Source: Halovenus sp037080055 (GTDB taxonomy: Archaea > Halobacteriota > Halobacteria > Halobacteriales > Haloarculaceae). From it: a DNA stretch of 64,000 bases. The notes under the pieces were generated by a model. The model was not told where the DNA came from and did not search any database. It was given only the letters and a program-made list of their open reading frames with translations. The stretch is taken from the NCBI RefSeq assembly GCF_037080055.1, contig NZ_JBAOJI010000001.1, positions 682,001-746,000 of the forward strand. Direction: 5' to 3'. How positions within the stretch are numbered: the first letter of the stretch is position 1; each line of letters starts with the position of its first letter. Shown here piece after piece: positions 1 to 7,113 of the stretch. The translations under genes were made by a program, and so were the position numbers.

Positions 1-341
1 ACTCTGACCCGTCCCGGTGGGGCCTGTCTCAATAGCCGGGCAACCAGTGCCAGTGCTTCTTCATTACGCGGCCCGCGATCGACGAGATCGCCATTGAAGA
101 GGAGAATGTAGTTGTGATCCGCCCAGTGGAGGCGGCCGTCCTCGTCTTCGTCGACGAGAGGATCGTATTCACGATGGTCGGAGAGTGTCAACAGCGCACT
201 GCGGGCATCGTCGCGGTAGCCGTGAATATCGCTGATGCTGACGATAGCAGGTGCTGACCGCTCGCCTGTCCGCACCTCCTCAGCTGTGTCTCGACCCTCG
301 CCAGATTCGATCTCTGCCGAGTGGTTGTTGACTGACTTCAC
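1..341 (-). CDS. calcineurin-like metallophosphoesterase, C-terminus cut by window edge
   Basis: The frame is open from about 341 to the left edge of the window, so only the N-terminal part (about 113 residues) is present. Two metal-binding motifs of the calcineurin-like phosphoesterase superfamily can be read: SDIHGY (family motif DxH) and, about 50 residues later, NGDLVDRG (family motif GDxxDRG). These bind the two metal ions that hydrolyse phosphoester bonds; the substrate cannot be told from this fragment. An insert rich in Asp/Glu lies between the motifs. The start is uncertain. I chose the GTG at 341 because a TTTTATT box lies about 25 bp upstream, which fits a leaderless transcript; a second in-frame GTG lies at 359. 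Confidence 0.75.
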   Translation of the reverse strand, partial: MKSVNNHSAEIESGEGRDTAEEVRTGERSAPAIVSISDIHGYRDDARSALLTLSDHREYDPLVDEDEDGRLHWADHNYILLFNGDLVDRGPRNEEALALVARLLRQAPPGRVR

Positions 342-506
342 GCACGTGCGTAGGGACACACGGAATAAAATACGCGGCCGTATTGGTGCCGACAACTAGA
401 CGAGGATTCACGAGTTCTCTTGAAGCTACAAACACTGTGTTAAGTGACTCAGACCCAACTAATCAGCGCGTTGTGCTGCGCAAGATACACTGGGTTACAC
501 TATCGA

Positions 507-526
507 CGGGCAACCACACTTGCCCG
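507..526. repeat. 7-bp inverted repeat, 6-nt spacer
   Basis: CGGGCAA at 507-513 and TTGCCCG at 520-526 are perfect reverse complements. It lies between the divergent metallophosphoesterase and Mrr-type nuclease genes. It could be an operator or a chance hairpin; nothing else in the sequence decides this. Confidence 0.35.
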
Positions 527-631
527 CTATCTACGCTATGTAAAGCGTTCGATCGGATCAGACTACTGCAGACCAGTGCTTTGCCGGTTATCAATGGGCA
601 AAGTACTGTCACGTCAGTAGTTGATGAGTTA

Positions 632-638
632 TTTTATA
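632..638 (+). promoter_or_regulatory. TATA box of the Mrr-type nuclease gene
   Basis: TTTTATA is centred 25 bp before the ATG at 660, the spacing expected for an archaeal leaderless transcript. This decides the start at 660 rather than an upstream in-frame ATG at 621, which would precede the TATA box. Confidence 0.6.
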
Positions 639-659
639 AGTGATACTGGATACACAGAT

Positions 660-1682
660 ATGGTCGAACTCAACGAGAGGGAGATTCGCGAACGGATTCG
701 AGCATTATCTGGTCCCGAATTCGAACGGTTTGTGGCTGCACTCTGGGAGCTACAGGGGTGGACGACAGAGGTAACTGATAGGCGCGGTGATCGGGGGCGG
801 GACATCATTGCGCGCCGAAACTTCCCATTCGAGCTCACGTTGAAAATCGAAGCCAAAGCATGGAACGAGGAGACTAATATATCCAGTCCGACCATCCGAC
901 AGTACTCCATCTTGCCCGGCGATGAGGCGGATCATGCTGTCGTGGTCACCAGTAGTTCGTTTACCGGACCTGCCAAGCAGAGCGCCGAACAAAATGAGAT
1001 TAAGTTAGTCGGCAGTACCAAACTGGTAAAACTCGTGCAGAAACTTGGTGCGGAACCATTGCTGACCGACGATGTTGCTGTGGATGACTGGGAGCACGTA
1101 CGGTCAGCGAAACATCTCGACTGGACAGTCGATACGCTGGGAGAGAGTGAGTCTGTCGAAATTATTCAGGGCATCGGCCAGCAACGCGCCGACGTACTGG
1201 CTACTGCTGGTATCCATACTGTTGCCGATCTTGTAGTTGCGGATGTTGAACAGCTCGTCAACCAGACGCCGTTCGCCGAGTCCCGTCTCCGACGGTGGAT
1301 CAATCTCGCAGCCTTTCACCGTGGAAGTGAACGGCCAGATGTAATCGATGGAGTTGGGCAGGAGGCAGTCGAAAAGTTATCCAAAGTGGATATCTACACC
1401 GCGGATGAGTTACAAACTGCCTGCCCAAAAGAAATCGCTGCCGAGATTGAGATTGACGAACGAACGCTCAAACAGTGGGTCGGTGATGCAGCATATCGTG
1501 ATGTTACTGTGGTGACTGAACTTCCGAGAATCGGCTCCGAGCGTGCTAGAGAGTTAGCCAAGGCGGATATCTTTACAGTCGATGACCTCGCTGAAGCCGA
1601 GCCAGAGGATGTAGCGAATCAAACCGGTCTTTCAGGAAGCTTTGGAAATGAATTGATTCAGCAGGCACAGACACATCAGTAG
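660..1682 (+). CDS. Mrr-type restriction endonuclease domain with three helix-hairpin-helix-like repeats
   Basis: The 340-residue protein has an N-terminal Mrr/PD-(D/E)xK nuclease domain (about residues 5-125). The catalytic series is readable: a conserved N-terminal Glu in GPEFERFV, then RGDRGRD, and beta-strand KIEAKAW carrying the ExK pair. In the family these residues bind Mg2+ and cut DNA, often methylated foreign DNA. The C-terminal half has three similar units of about 60 residues, each with an IxGIG/GVG/RIG turn and a TVxDL/TADEL element, the pattern of helix-hairpin-helix or Rad51 N-terminal-like DNA-binding repeats (around IIQGIGQQRAD, VIDGVGQEAVE, LPRIGSERARE). The catalytic residues look intact. 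No methyltransferase partner is seen nearby, consistent with a solitary type IV-like enzyme, but a DNA repair role is equally possible. It sits in the AT-richer accessory stretch. Confidence 0.8.
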   Translation: MVELNEREIRERIRALSGPEFERFVAALWELQGWTTEVTDRRGDRGRDIIARRNFPFELTLKIEAKAWNEETNISSPTIRQYSILPGDEADHAVVVTSSSFTGPAKQSAEQNEIKLVGSTKLVKLVQKLGAEPLLTDDVAVDDWEHVRSAKHLDWTVDTLGESESVEIIQGIGQQRADVLATAGIHTVADLVVADVEQLVNQTPFAESRLRRWINLAAFHRGSERPDVIDGVGQEAVEKLSKVDIYTADELQTACPKEIAAEIEIDERTLKQWVGDAAYRDVTVVTELPRIGSERARELAKADIFTVDDLAEAEPEDVANQTGLSGSFGNELIQQAQTHQ

Positions 1683-1921
1683 TAACAGACCGTCGGGGAA
1701 ATATCCGGCCCAGCTCCATTGACTGTAGTCTATTTTCCCTGTCCTGTTTCAGCTTTAGCGTGTCAGAGGAACATTCACACCGACCTGCTGCGGTCCAGCC
1801 TCTGGGAGCGGAAATGTCGGGGCAAAGAGGGTTACAGAAGACAGTGCAAGATGTAGGTCGCGTATTCAGAACCAGAAAGACTCCGAAAGTAGGAGGTACA
1901 CTCATATCTGCTGCGACGCTC

Positions 1922-2353
1922 TTAGCCCCAAAGGTACCAGTCGCCACTGGCGTCTTTTACTGCAATGGCAGTCTCACGGTGAGTGTCACCATTGGTTTCT
2001 GGATTGGACTCCGCGACAGAAATCTCAGTCCGGTACCGTTTTGCATCCTCTATACTGTCGCTTAGTGCTGACGGACTTGGGCCAGACTCCCAAATCACCG
2101 CTCGATCAACACTCACCGTTTCAAATCCATTCAGATCGAAGTCATGGTCATAGTCCGCTTCAGGATGCACGTATGCGTTGGCTGCGGCCTCTCCCCAGTC
2201 GGCAAGCGTGTGATAGTATTCCATAATAGCATCAAAGACGGTTGGTGTTTGCCTTCGGTCAGGCGCTTCTTGTGGTTGCTTGACTGGTTCTCCCGGAAGC
2301 GAGACTGCCACCAGACTCCCGACGCTCCCAACTAAGAATGCCCGTCGTTGCAT
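1922..2353 (-). CDS. small exported hypothetical protein with Tat-like signal
   Basis: I do not recognise the family. The 143-residue product begins MQRRAFLVGSVGSLVAVSLPG, an Arg-Arg pair followed by a short hydrophobic stretch, resembling a Tat signal peptide without a lipobox Cys. The mature part is acidic with a helix containing YYHTLADWGEAAA and ends in DWYLWG. It resembles small NTF2-like or lumazine-binding-like haloarchaeal secreted proteins in overall pattern, but this is only an impression. I chose the ATG at 2353 over a TTG 9 bp upstream because an AT-rich box lies about 27 bp upstream. It stands alone, convergent with the nuclease gene. Confidence 0.6.
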   Translation of the reverse strand: MQRRAFLVGSVGSLVAVSLPGEPVKQPQEAPDRRQTPTVFDAIMEYYHTLADWGEAAANAYVHPEADYDHDFDLNGFETVSVDRAVIWESGPSPSALSDSIEDAKRYRTEISVAESNPETNGDTHRETAIAVKDASGDWYLWG

Positions 2354-2591
2354 ATCGTACAATTTATCAGCAGAAAAGTAAATCTGTCTTTTTTATTGCT
2401 TGGACCGATCACCGAGGCAGTCGAGTCGCAGTCTTGTAGAACAGCGCCTCCTGAGTCATTTCATAGCTATGGAAGTTAGCGGGGTTCTGCTAAATGGATA
2501 CTCTGTATCTTGCACGGAGGTGCTGAAGAGTTTCTGATAGACAGTACCCTTCGCTGGTTACTGTCTCACCTGTACTGATCGTTCAAAGACA

Positions 2592-2771
2592 GTGGACAAA
2601 TCGGGAATCTCTGAGGAAAGGGCCGGAATGGTCGCTGAGTGTGACGATTTCGGAGCCAACCGCCCCGAGATCGTCAAAGCCGCCCTCACAGCGATCGTTC
2701 AATCCGAGACGAGTCACGTTGAACAGGTACGAGAAATAATTATTCGGAAACGAAGGGCACTCTCTAACTAA
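2592..2771 (+). CDS. short ribbon-helix-helix-like protein or truncated remnant
   Basis: A 59-residue frame starts at GTG 2592 and ends at TAA 2771. The text ISEERAGMVAECDDFGANRP then EIVKAALTAIV matches the helix A-turn-helix B part of ribbon-helix-helix (CopG/Arc) DNA-binding proteins, where R/S-x-EIVxxAL is characteristic. A basic tail (IIIRKRRALSN) follows. The N-terminal beta-strand that reads DNA bases is poor or missing, since an in-frame TAG lies about 55 bp upstream, so the gene may be truncated. Ten bp downstream begins a perfect 17-bp palindrome that would suit a dimeric regulator. No tool output supports this; composition and helix pattern are the only grounds. Confidence 0.4.
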   Translation: MDKSGISEERAGMVAECDDFGANRPEIVKAALTAIVQSETSHVEQVREIIIRKRRALSN

Positions 2772-2781
2772 TTTTAAACTG

Positions 2782-2798
2782 CGTGCACTAAGTGCACG
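2782..2798. promoter_or_regulatory. palindrome, possible operator upstream of the membrane protein gene
   Basis: CGTGCAC-TAA-GTGCACG is a perfect 7-bp inverted repeat with 3-nt spacer, lying between the RHH-like frame and the TATAATAG box (about 2821-2828) of the next gene. Position and symmetry suit a repressor or activator site. That the RHH-like protein binds it is inference. Confidence 0.4.
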
Positions 2799-2849
2799 TA
2801 GTTCTAATCTACTAACCCACTATAATAGTAATCAAGATGACTGTAGTGT

Positions 2850-3179
2850 GTGAAGAGTTCTATGACACGTTTGTGCTGGTCTATTTTCGATTGGCTTGGT
2901 GATGCCGTCATCCTGCCTGTCCTCGCTGCGAGTGTCACAGTTGGTGCCGGATTCGGCGCACTCACGACCTTTTCGCCGCATTCATTCGAGAGAGCCGGAA
3001 GCCTCGGCTACCTCGTCGGGATGGGCGGTATCGAAGTGTTCCTCACATCCGAGAGTCCCGTTCACTTCTTATTATACGGCAGCATCCTGATTGGCATGGG
3101 GATTGGTGTCCTGTTTGGTGCGGTCGTAGAGCGTGAAACCAGGGCATCTACTAACGGTGAAAACACCCCCGAAGCGTAG
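2850..3179 (+). CDS. small membrane protein, two predicted transmembrane helices
   Basis: The 109-residue product has two hydrophobic segments, about residues 18-42 (VILPVLAASVTVGAGFGAL) and 70-92 (HFLLYGSILIGMGIGVLFGAV), and an acidic soluble tail. I do not recognise a family. A TATAATAG element lies about 25 bp before the GTG at 2850, which argues for a leaderless GTG start; the in-frame ATG at 2862 is the alternative. It lies in the accessory stretch beside the palindrome at 2782-2798. Confidence 0.55.
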   Translation: MKSSMTRLCWSIFDWLGDAVILPVLAASVTVGAGFGALTTFSPHSFERAGSLGYLVGMGGIEVFLTSESPVHFLLYGSILIGMGIGVLFGAVVERETRASTNGENTPEA

Positions 3180-3542
3180 TCAGGTTTCGTTTCGTCCATT
3201 CCTATACTGGCTGCAGACAGCTTCACCAACCCGATGACTGGTTAAATATATTCAACAGAACGATGTATCCCGGAATGCTCTGTCAGCTTCTTCTGTAGTG
3301 GGGTCGCCCATTCAGACAGCCTTATCGCGGCGTATCCCCGTGCTCTTGAGTCACTCCTGCGATTCAGCGTATTTTTGCAGTTCCGACTGCCAGTACTGAG
3401 AATCAGCAGAATGCAGTACGGTAAGGCATTACAACTAAGCTGAGGTCAGTAGATATTCTTGATTACTGAGAGATAATTGGAAAATAACAATTTACGTAGG
3501 TATTGAATAAGATAATGCCCCACTTTCGGGGAGTGACAGAGA
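3180..3542. other. AT-rich intergenic region, nothing recognised
   Basis: No reading frame with haloarchaeal codon bias is present on either strand. Just before the next gene there is a TATTGAATAAGATAAT tract and a GGGGAGTGA stretch that may be its promoter and ribosome-binding site. Confidence 0.45.
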
Positions 3543-4793
3543 ATGAATTCTTCGAACGAATCCAACAGCGGGGGTGTATCGCGGCGTACAGTAGTTCGAC
3601 GAGGACTGCTTACGTCTGCAGCAGTCGCAGTGGGAGTGCCAGCAATATCTAGCACGACTGCTGCAGCGAAAATTTCAGTCCCAAGTGACTACAGCAGTAT
3701 CCAGGCAGCGGTAGACGCTGCTTCACCCGGTGATAGAGTCGTCGTCGATAGCGGAACGTACCGCGAACAGGTACTAATCAATAAATCACTTGCTCTTGAA
3801 GGCCGGGGCGCTACCATCGAGCACCCGGATTCTCCCGACGCGTTCACGATCCCTGAGAGTGGCCCGTCGTGGGAACCAACCGTTTTCGCCTACGGTGGAA
3901 CTACCTCGAGCGGCGCAGTGTCGGGGGCTGAAACTATCGATGTTTCTGTTTCGGGATTCCATATTGACGGGCGCGACCGACAGCCTACCGCTCGGCGCAA
4001 ACCAGCTCTGCTCTATCGGAACGTGAACAGTCCCGACAAGGCACGAGTTGAGAATAACGTCATCAAGAACATGGGGGTCGGAGGGAAGGAGACCTTCGGG
4101 ATTCTAGCATACGGCGATACGAGCGTCGCAATTCGAAATAATACTGTGAACAATTACGAGCGTGGCGGGATTGGTGCGAACGGGGACGGCGGTGCTCACC
4201 CATCACCGGAGGTTACCATTCGGAACAACACGGTCACGGGGAGTACGGGTCTCGGCGAAGCGTGGGGGCCAAACGGGATTCAGGTCGGGTTCGGTGCCAC
4301 AGGCATCGTCAAAGGCAACACTGTCACGGATAACAGATACAGCAATGAGGATCCCGTTGCGTCTGCCATCCTTGTTTTCGAGAGTGACGGAATCGTTGTT
4401 CAGGATAATGTCATCGAGAACGCCGATATAGCGCTCTCGATTGGCTCATGGGGGTGGTTCCAGTCGTCAGCTGATAATACCAAAGTGAAAGACAACACCG
4501 CCGAGCAAGTCGAGTACGGTGCGCTCATGGAATCTGTTGCCGAACCGTACGGTGGCGCTCTCACGCAGATGGCTCCGTCGGTCAACAACACGAAAGTAAT
4601 GCAAAACGACCTCACGGGCGAAGACGACCCGGAGGGCCAGATTGGCGTCGGTATCATCGTGGAAGACAATATCGACAACGAATTCGATCCCGAGGCCTGG
4701 AACAACAAGGTTCGGAAGAACACGATCTCGAATTTCGAGACTGACATAGAAGATCAAGGTTCGGCGACGAAGATGAATCCGGCAAACCCCTGA
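3543..4793 (+). CDS. Tat-exported right-handed beta-helix (pectate lyase-fold) protein
   Basis: The 416-residue protein starts with a Tat signal (SRRTVVRRGLL followed by a hydrophobic run and an Ala-rich cleavage region near residue 42). The mature part opens with SDYSSIQAAVDAASPGDRVV and VDSGTYREQVLI, the hallmark entry of parallel beta-helix proteins such as NosD/pectate lyase-fold carbohydrate-active enzymes. Many later rungs read as xxNNTVxxN or VxxNxI repeats (RNNTVNNY, RNNTVTGS, KGNTVTDN, VQDNVIEN). It should act outside the membrane, binding or modifying polysaccharide or surface glycan. I see no catalytic signature that fixes the reaction. It is the last intact gene before tRNA-Trp and lies in the AT-richer stretch. 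Confidence 0.7.
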   Translation: MNSSNESNSGGVSRRTVVRRGLLTSAAVAVGVPAISSTTAAAKISVPSDYSSIQAAVDAASPGDRVVVDSGTYREQVLINKSLALEGRGATIEHPDSPDAFTIPESGPSWEPTVFAYGGTTSSGAVSGAETIDVSVSGFHIDGRDRQPTARRKPALLYRNVNSPDKARVENNVIKNMGVGGKETFGILAYGDTSVAIRNNTVNNYERGGIGANGDGGAHPSPEVTIRNNTVTGSTGLGEAWGPNGIQVGFGATGIVKGNTVTDNRYSNEDPVASAILVFESDGIVVQDNVIENADIALSIGSWGWFQSSADNTKVKDNTAEQVEYGALMESVAEPYGGALTQMAPSVNNTKVMQNDLTGEDDPEGQIGVGIIVEDNIDNEFDPEAWNNKVRKNTISNFETDIEDQGSATKMNPANP

Positions 4794-4824
4794 GTGCGGA
4801 GGTGAAGCGCTTACTCCGGGGAAG

Positions 4825-4935
4825 ATGTTCGGCGATGCAGTCACGGCCGATCCAACCCCGTTCGGAACGGCTTTGAAGCTGAATTACGACAATGAACCAG
4901 ACGCGAAAACGGTAGAGTTGCTGGCAGACGTCTGA
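4825..4935 (+). pseudogene. short coding-like remnant downstream of the beta-helix gene
   Basis: A 36-residue frame (MFGDAVTADPTPFGTALKLN and on to ELLADV) has protein-like, acidic composition and begins soon after the beta-helix stop codon. In-frame text extends upstream into the end of that gene in a different frame. It could be a residue of a longer gene broken by frameshift, or chance. No family recognised. Confidence 0.2.
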
Positions 4936-5122
4936 GGTACGAGTCAGGATTCGAGCAGTTGTCCAGTACCATAGCCGGACTGGCGACGTCATTGGTGACT
5001 GCGTAGTCACAGACGACCATGGATATGGGGAAAACGTATCCACCGTGAGACGCTCATAAACACTGGGAAATCCTCCTCGCGTTACGGACTTACGGCTCAC
5101 CGTGTGGTTCGCTGAAAGTAAG

Positions 5123-5138
5123 TGGGCTCGGAGGGATT
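5123..5138 (-). repeat. partial copy of the tRNA-Trp 3' end (possible attachment-site scar)
   Basis: TGGGCTCGGAGGGATT is identical to 5233-5248, the acceptor 3' strand and T stem of tRNA-Trp. Similarity continues imperfectly through the T arm (ATGAACCACGGTC against TTGAACCCCCGATC), about 30 bp in all. A 3'-end copy just beyond a tRNA gene is the usual trace of tRNA-targeting integrases. GGAGGGATT here also pairs with AATCCCTCC at 5180-5188. Confidence 0.6.
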
Positions 5139-5232
5139 ATGAACCACGGTCACTCCGCTTTGCTTCGTTCCCTGCTTCAAATCCCTCCGCGGTTCAGATT
5201 TCACTCCTCACCGTAGTTCGGAGTAGAAATCA

Positions 5233-5409
5233 TGGGCTCGGAGGGATTTGAACCCCCGATCGGCTGATATCTCCGGTGTGTGCCTCGGTACTCCAGAGGG
5301 TCATCAGCGCGGTCGGTGATCAGCCGGCCGCTCAGTATATCAGCTGGAGTATCGTCCCTGGCACGTAGCCTCTGGAGTCAGCCGCCTTCCCGGACTAGGC
5401 CACGAGCCC
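5233..5409 (-). tRNA. tRNA-Trp (CCA) with a 103-nt intron
   Basis: On the minus strand the acceptor stem GGGCTCG (5409-5403) pairs perfectly with CGAGCCC before discriminator A at 5233. The D arm, the T arm with GGTTCAAAT, and an anticodon stem GCTGA/TCAGC are present. The loop reads CT-CCA-G then an intron then A38, so the anticodon is CCA (5375-5373). Removing 5371-5269 leaves a 74-nt tRNA. Intron placement after nucleotide 37 matches the known haloarchaeal pre-tRNA-Trp. A TATA-like TTTACG lies about 24 bp upstream of the 5' end. No CCA end is encoded. Confidence 0.93.
5269..5371 (-). ncRNA. tRNA-Trp intron acting as box C/D methylation guide RNA
   Basis: The intron carries a C-like TGATGA (5306-5301), C'-like TGATCA (5322-5317), a CTGA D' box (5335-5332) and a CCGA D-like box (5288-5285). 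The 12 nt before the D-like box (CCCTCTGGAGTA) pair with the anticodon region, and the fifth nucleotide upstream of the box pairs with C34. The nucleotides before D' (GCTGATATA) pair with the 3' splice region, and the fifth nucleotide pairs with U39. These are the two sites known to be 2'-O-methylated through this intron in Haloferax volcanii. The first guide also pairs with intron bases, so it acts on pre-tRNA. Confidence 0.8.
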
Positions 5410-5456
5410 GCAGCCACACGTTGGGTGAGTTCTCGTAAATGGATTTCGATTACGTA

Positions 5457-5684
5457 TCAGTCTCGGTCGGTCTCGGACCACTCACAGTCTTGGCACTTCC
5501 AGCCGGTGACGAACTCCATCGCGGAGGGCATGTAGCCGACTTCGAGGACGCTCCCACCGCAGTCGGGACACTCGCGGTCGGCATCGGTAATCGGTTCGGC
5601 GTCCATCACGTCATCGTCTTCGATGATCTCCGCGAGTTTGTTGGGTGTGACCATACGTCCCTGCACGACACGATTGTCAGCCAT
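5457..5684 (-). CDS. DUF5795-like small zinc-ribbon protein
   Basis: The 75-residue product begins MADNRVVQGRMVTPNKLAEI and carries CPDCGG and CQDCEW, two Cys pairs about 27 residues apart that should hold one zinc ion. I associate it with the haloarchaeal DUF5795 family from memory of its N-terminal motif; function is unknown. The ATG at 5684 was preferred to GTG 5699 because an AT-rich box lies about 25 bp upstream. The gene lies 29 bp beyond the DUF5794-like gene on the same strand and may be transcribed with it. Confidence 0.7.
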   Translation of the reverse strand: MADNRVVQGRMVTPNKLAEIIEDDDVMDAEPITDADRECPDCGGSVLEVGYMPSAMEFVTGWKCQDCEWSETDRD

Positions 5685-5728
5685 ATCTGTATCTGGCACT
5701 CCCTATCCTAAGAGTTGGCGCTACGGGC

Positions 5729-6634
5729 TCACAACCACGGCAGTCGTTCTTGCTCGTCGGCGTCGGGTTCGGGATCGGGGGCCGGCGTCTGCTCGCTCGG
5801 ATCCGACGGCCCGTCAGTCTCGGCGAGATCTGCCTGCCCGCCGTCGGACATCGCTGCTGTGATGTCGATATCATCGGGGTGATAGACCGCATCGCGCTCC
5901 CGTGCGCTCCCAGGATCGAATGCCAGCACTGCCGTCACTACGAGCACCAGAAGCGCCACGGGAGCCTCGCTCGGGAGGAGACCGATGATCGACAGCGAAA
6001 GCACGCCGAGCGCCACGGCACTCCCGAACCGGAATCGGTCGAGTTCGACCGCGTTGCGGAGCCACGGACTCGTCAGCGCCAGCACGAGCGCGAAGGTCAC
6101 GCCGACGCCCGCAGCAGCCATCGCGCGAACGATCAGGCCGAGGTCGGTCTGGACACTGAGTGCGATATTCGCCGGCGAGAAACTCGCGACGAGACCGAGC
6201 AGGATGACGATTGCCGGCCCGGGGAGATACTCGCCGACACGCGAACTGGCTGTCGAGGCCGCGACCGAGAGGATCACGAGTGCGGCGAATCGCTCGAAGA
6301 TCCCGATGTTCAGCATCGTCGCAAGCGTCGGGGCAAGGGCGGCCTGGATCCCCGCGAGCGTAATCAGGACAGCACCGACTGTGAGGACGATTTTGGCCTG
6401 CTCGCGGGGACTTTCGTTCATCTCGGCGAGGATAACCGCGACCATCGCACTCCCGCCGAAGATCAACAGGCCGACCTCGACGATGCCGACTATCGTGTCG
6501 AGCGCGCCCCCGAGAACGAGGGCGACGAAGACACCGTCGAATAGTGGGAGGGCCATCACGATAACGAGCAATCTGGTCGAACTGCTGACCCAGCGCTCGA
6601 CGTTCAGCGCCCGCGGATGTCTAGAACTGCTCAT
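5729..6634 (-). CDS. DUF5794-like polytopic membrane protein
   Basis: The 301-residue protein has about seven hydrophobic helices between residues 18 and 240, with short polar links, and an acidic Pro/Asp/Glu-rich cytoplasmic-type tail ending LPWL. It matches what I know of the haloarchaeal DUF5794 membrane family, which has no established function. The next gene downstream is the DUF5795-like zinc ribbon, and this pairing suggests a shared role. The start ATG at 6634 lies at the end of a highly structured tract (6640-6849), so the mRNA may carry a long folded leader, unusual in haloarchaea. Confidence 0.75.
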   Translation of the reverse strand: MSSSRHPRALNVERWVSSSTRLLVIVMALPLFDGVFVALVLGGALDTIVGIVEVGLLIFGGSAMVAVILAEMNESPREQAKIVLTVGAVLITLAGIQAALAPTLATMLNIGIFERFAALVILSVAASTASSRVGEYLPGPAIVILLGLVASFSPANIALSVQTDLGLIVRAMAAAGVGVTFALVLALTSPWLRNAVELDRFRFGSAVALGVLSLSIIGLLPSEAPVALLVLVVTAVLAFDPGSARERDAVYHPDDIDITAAMSDGGQADLAETDGPSDPSEQTPAPDPEPDADEQERLPWL

Positions 6635-6639
6635 ACGCT

Positions 6640-6849
6640 AGCGAGGGCCCTCACCCGTGGTCTGTGGGTACTCGCTGCCCCCGGTAAGCCTCCCGGGGCT
6701 GTCGGCGCTCCGACCGCCGGATGAGTGCCATCGAACCCCGAAATTGGACCACTCCGTTGTAAAATTACGTCCCTTTGTGAACGCCTTCCCGCTGCTGGCC
6801 GGGAAACTCGTCTGCTGAGCGCTTCCTCCGCTGGTGGGACGAACGGAGT
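6640..6849 (-). ncRNA. candidate structured RNA or 5' leader upstream of the DUF5794-like gene
   Basis: Several perfect stems nest here. ACTCCGTT 6751-6758 pairs AACGGAGT 6842-6849. Inside it CGTCCC 6768-6773 pairs GGGACG 6836-6841. Inside that are two hairpins, TTCCCG 6786-6791/CGGGAA 6800-6805 and AGCG 6818-6821/CGCT 6829-6832, giving a three-way junction. Toward the gene are three more hairpins: GTCGG 6701-6705/CCGAC 6710-6714, CCCCGG 6679-6684/CCGGGG 6693-6698, and AGCGAG 6640-6645/CTCGCT 6671-6676 enclosing ACCC/GGGT. On the minus strand a TTTTAACC element (6876-6883) sits about 28 bp before 6850, suggesting transcription in this direction. I see no RNase P or SRP core motifs. It may be a cis-regulatory leader or an independent RNA. 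Confidence 0.5.
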
Positions 6850-7113
6850 ACATATTTCATTATACAGTATTATTGGTTAAAATGATTGCGTGAGAAGCGG
6901 ACACACACATCAAGAATCGACGGAACAAGTTGGCAATCGTTGTCCGTTGTGGGGAGAGTGTGTACAGACTCGTACAAACCGGACGGTTATACCGGATCCG
7001 TCAATTGGCTTGCTGGTATGGTTTCGGGTGAGACAGTACTTCTCCAGTGAGTCAAATTCCCAAGAAGGAGTCCATCTCGCAACGTTTTTGGGCGACGCCG
7101 TCGGACGGCTTAC

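Larger units (their letters stand above)
342..659. other. AT-rich intergenic region, no convincing gene
   Basis: This stretch separates two divergent genes. Its reading frames lack the acidic composition and GC-rich third positions of real genes here. It holds the promoters of both neighbours and one perfect 7-bp inverted repeat, listed separately. Confidence 0.5.

Noticed and set aside
383..643. Plus-strand open frame of 86 codons before the Mrr-type nuclease gene
   Set aside because: Composition lacks the acidic and GC3-rich pattern of real genes here, and it runs over the nuclease promoter.
6640..6849. RNase P RNA or SRP RNA
   Set aside because: No GGAAAGTCC-type P4 motif or SRP helix 8 core is present, and the length is short for either.
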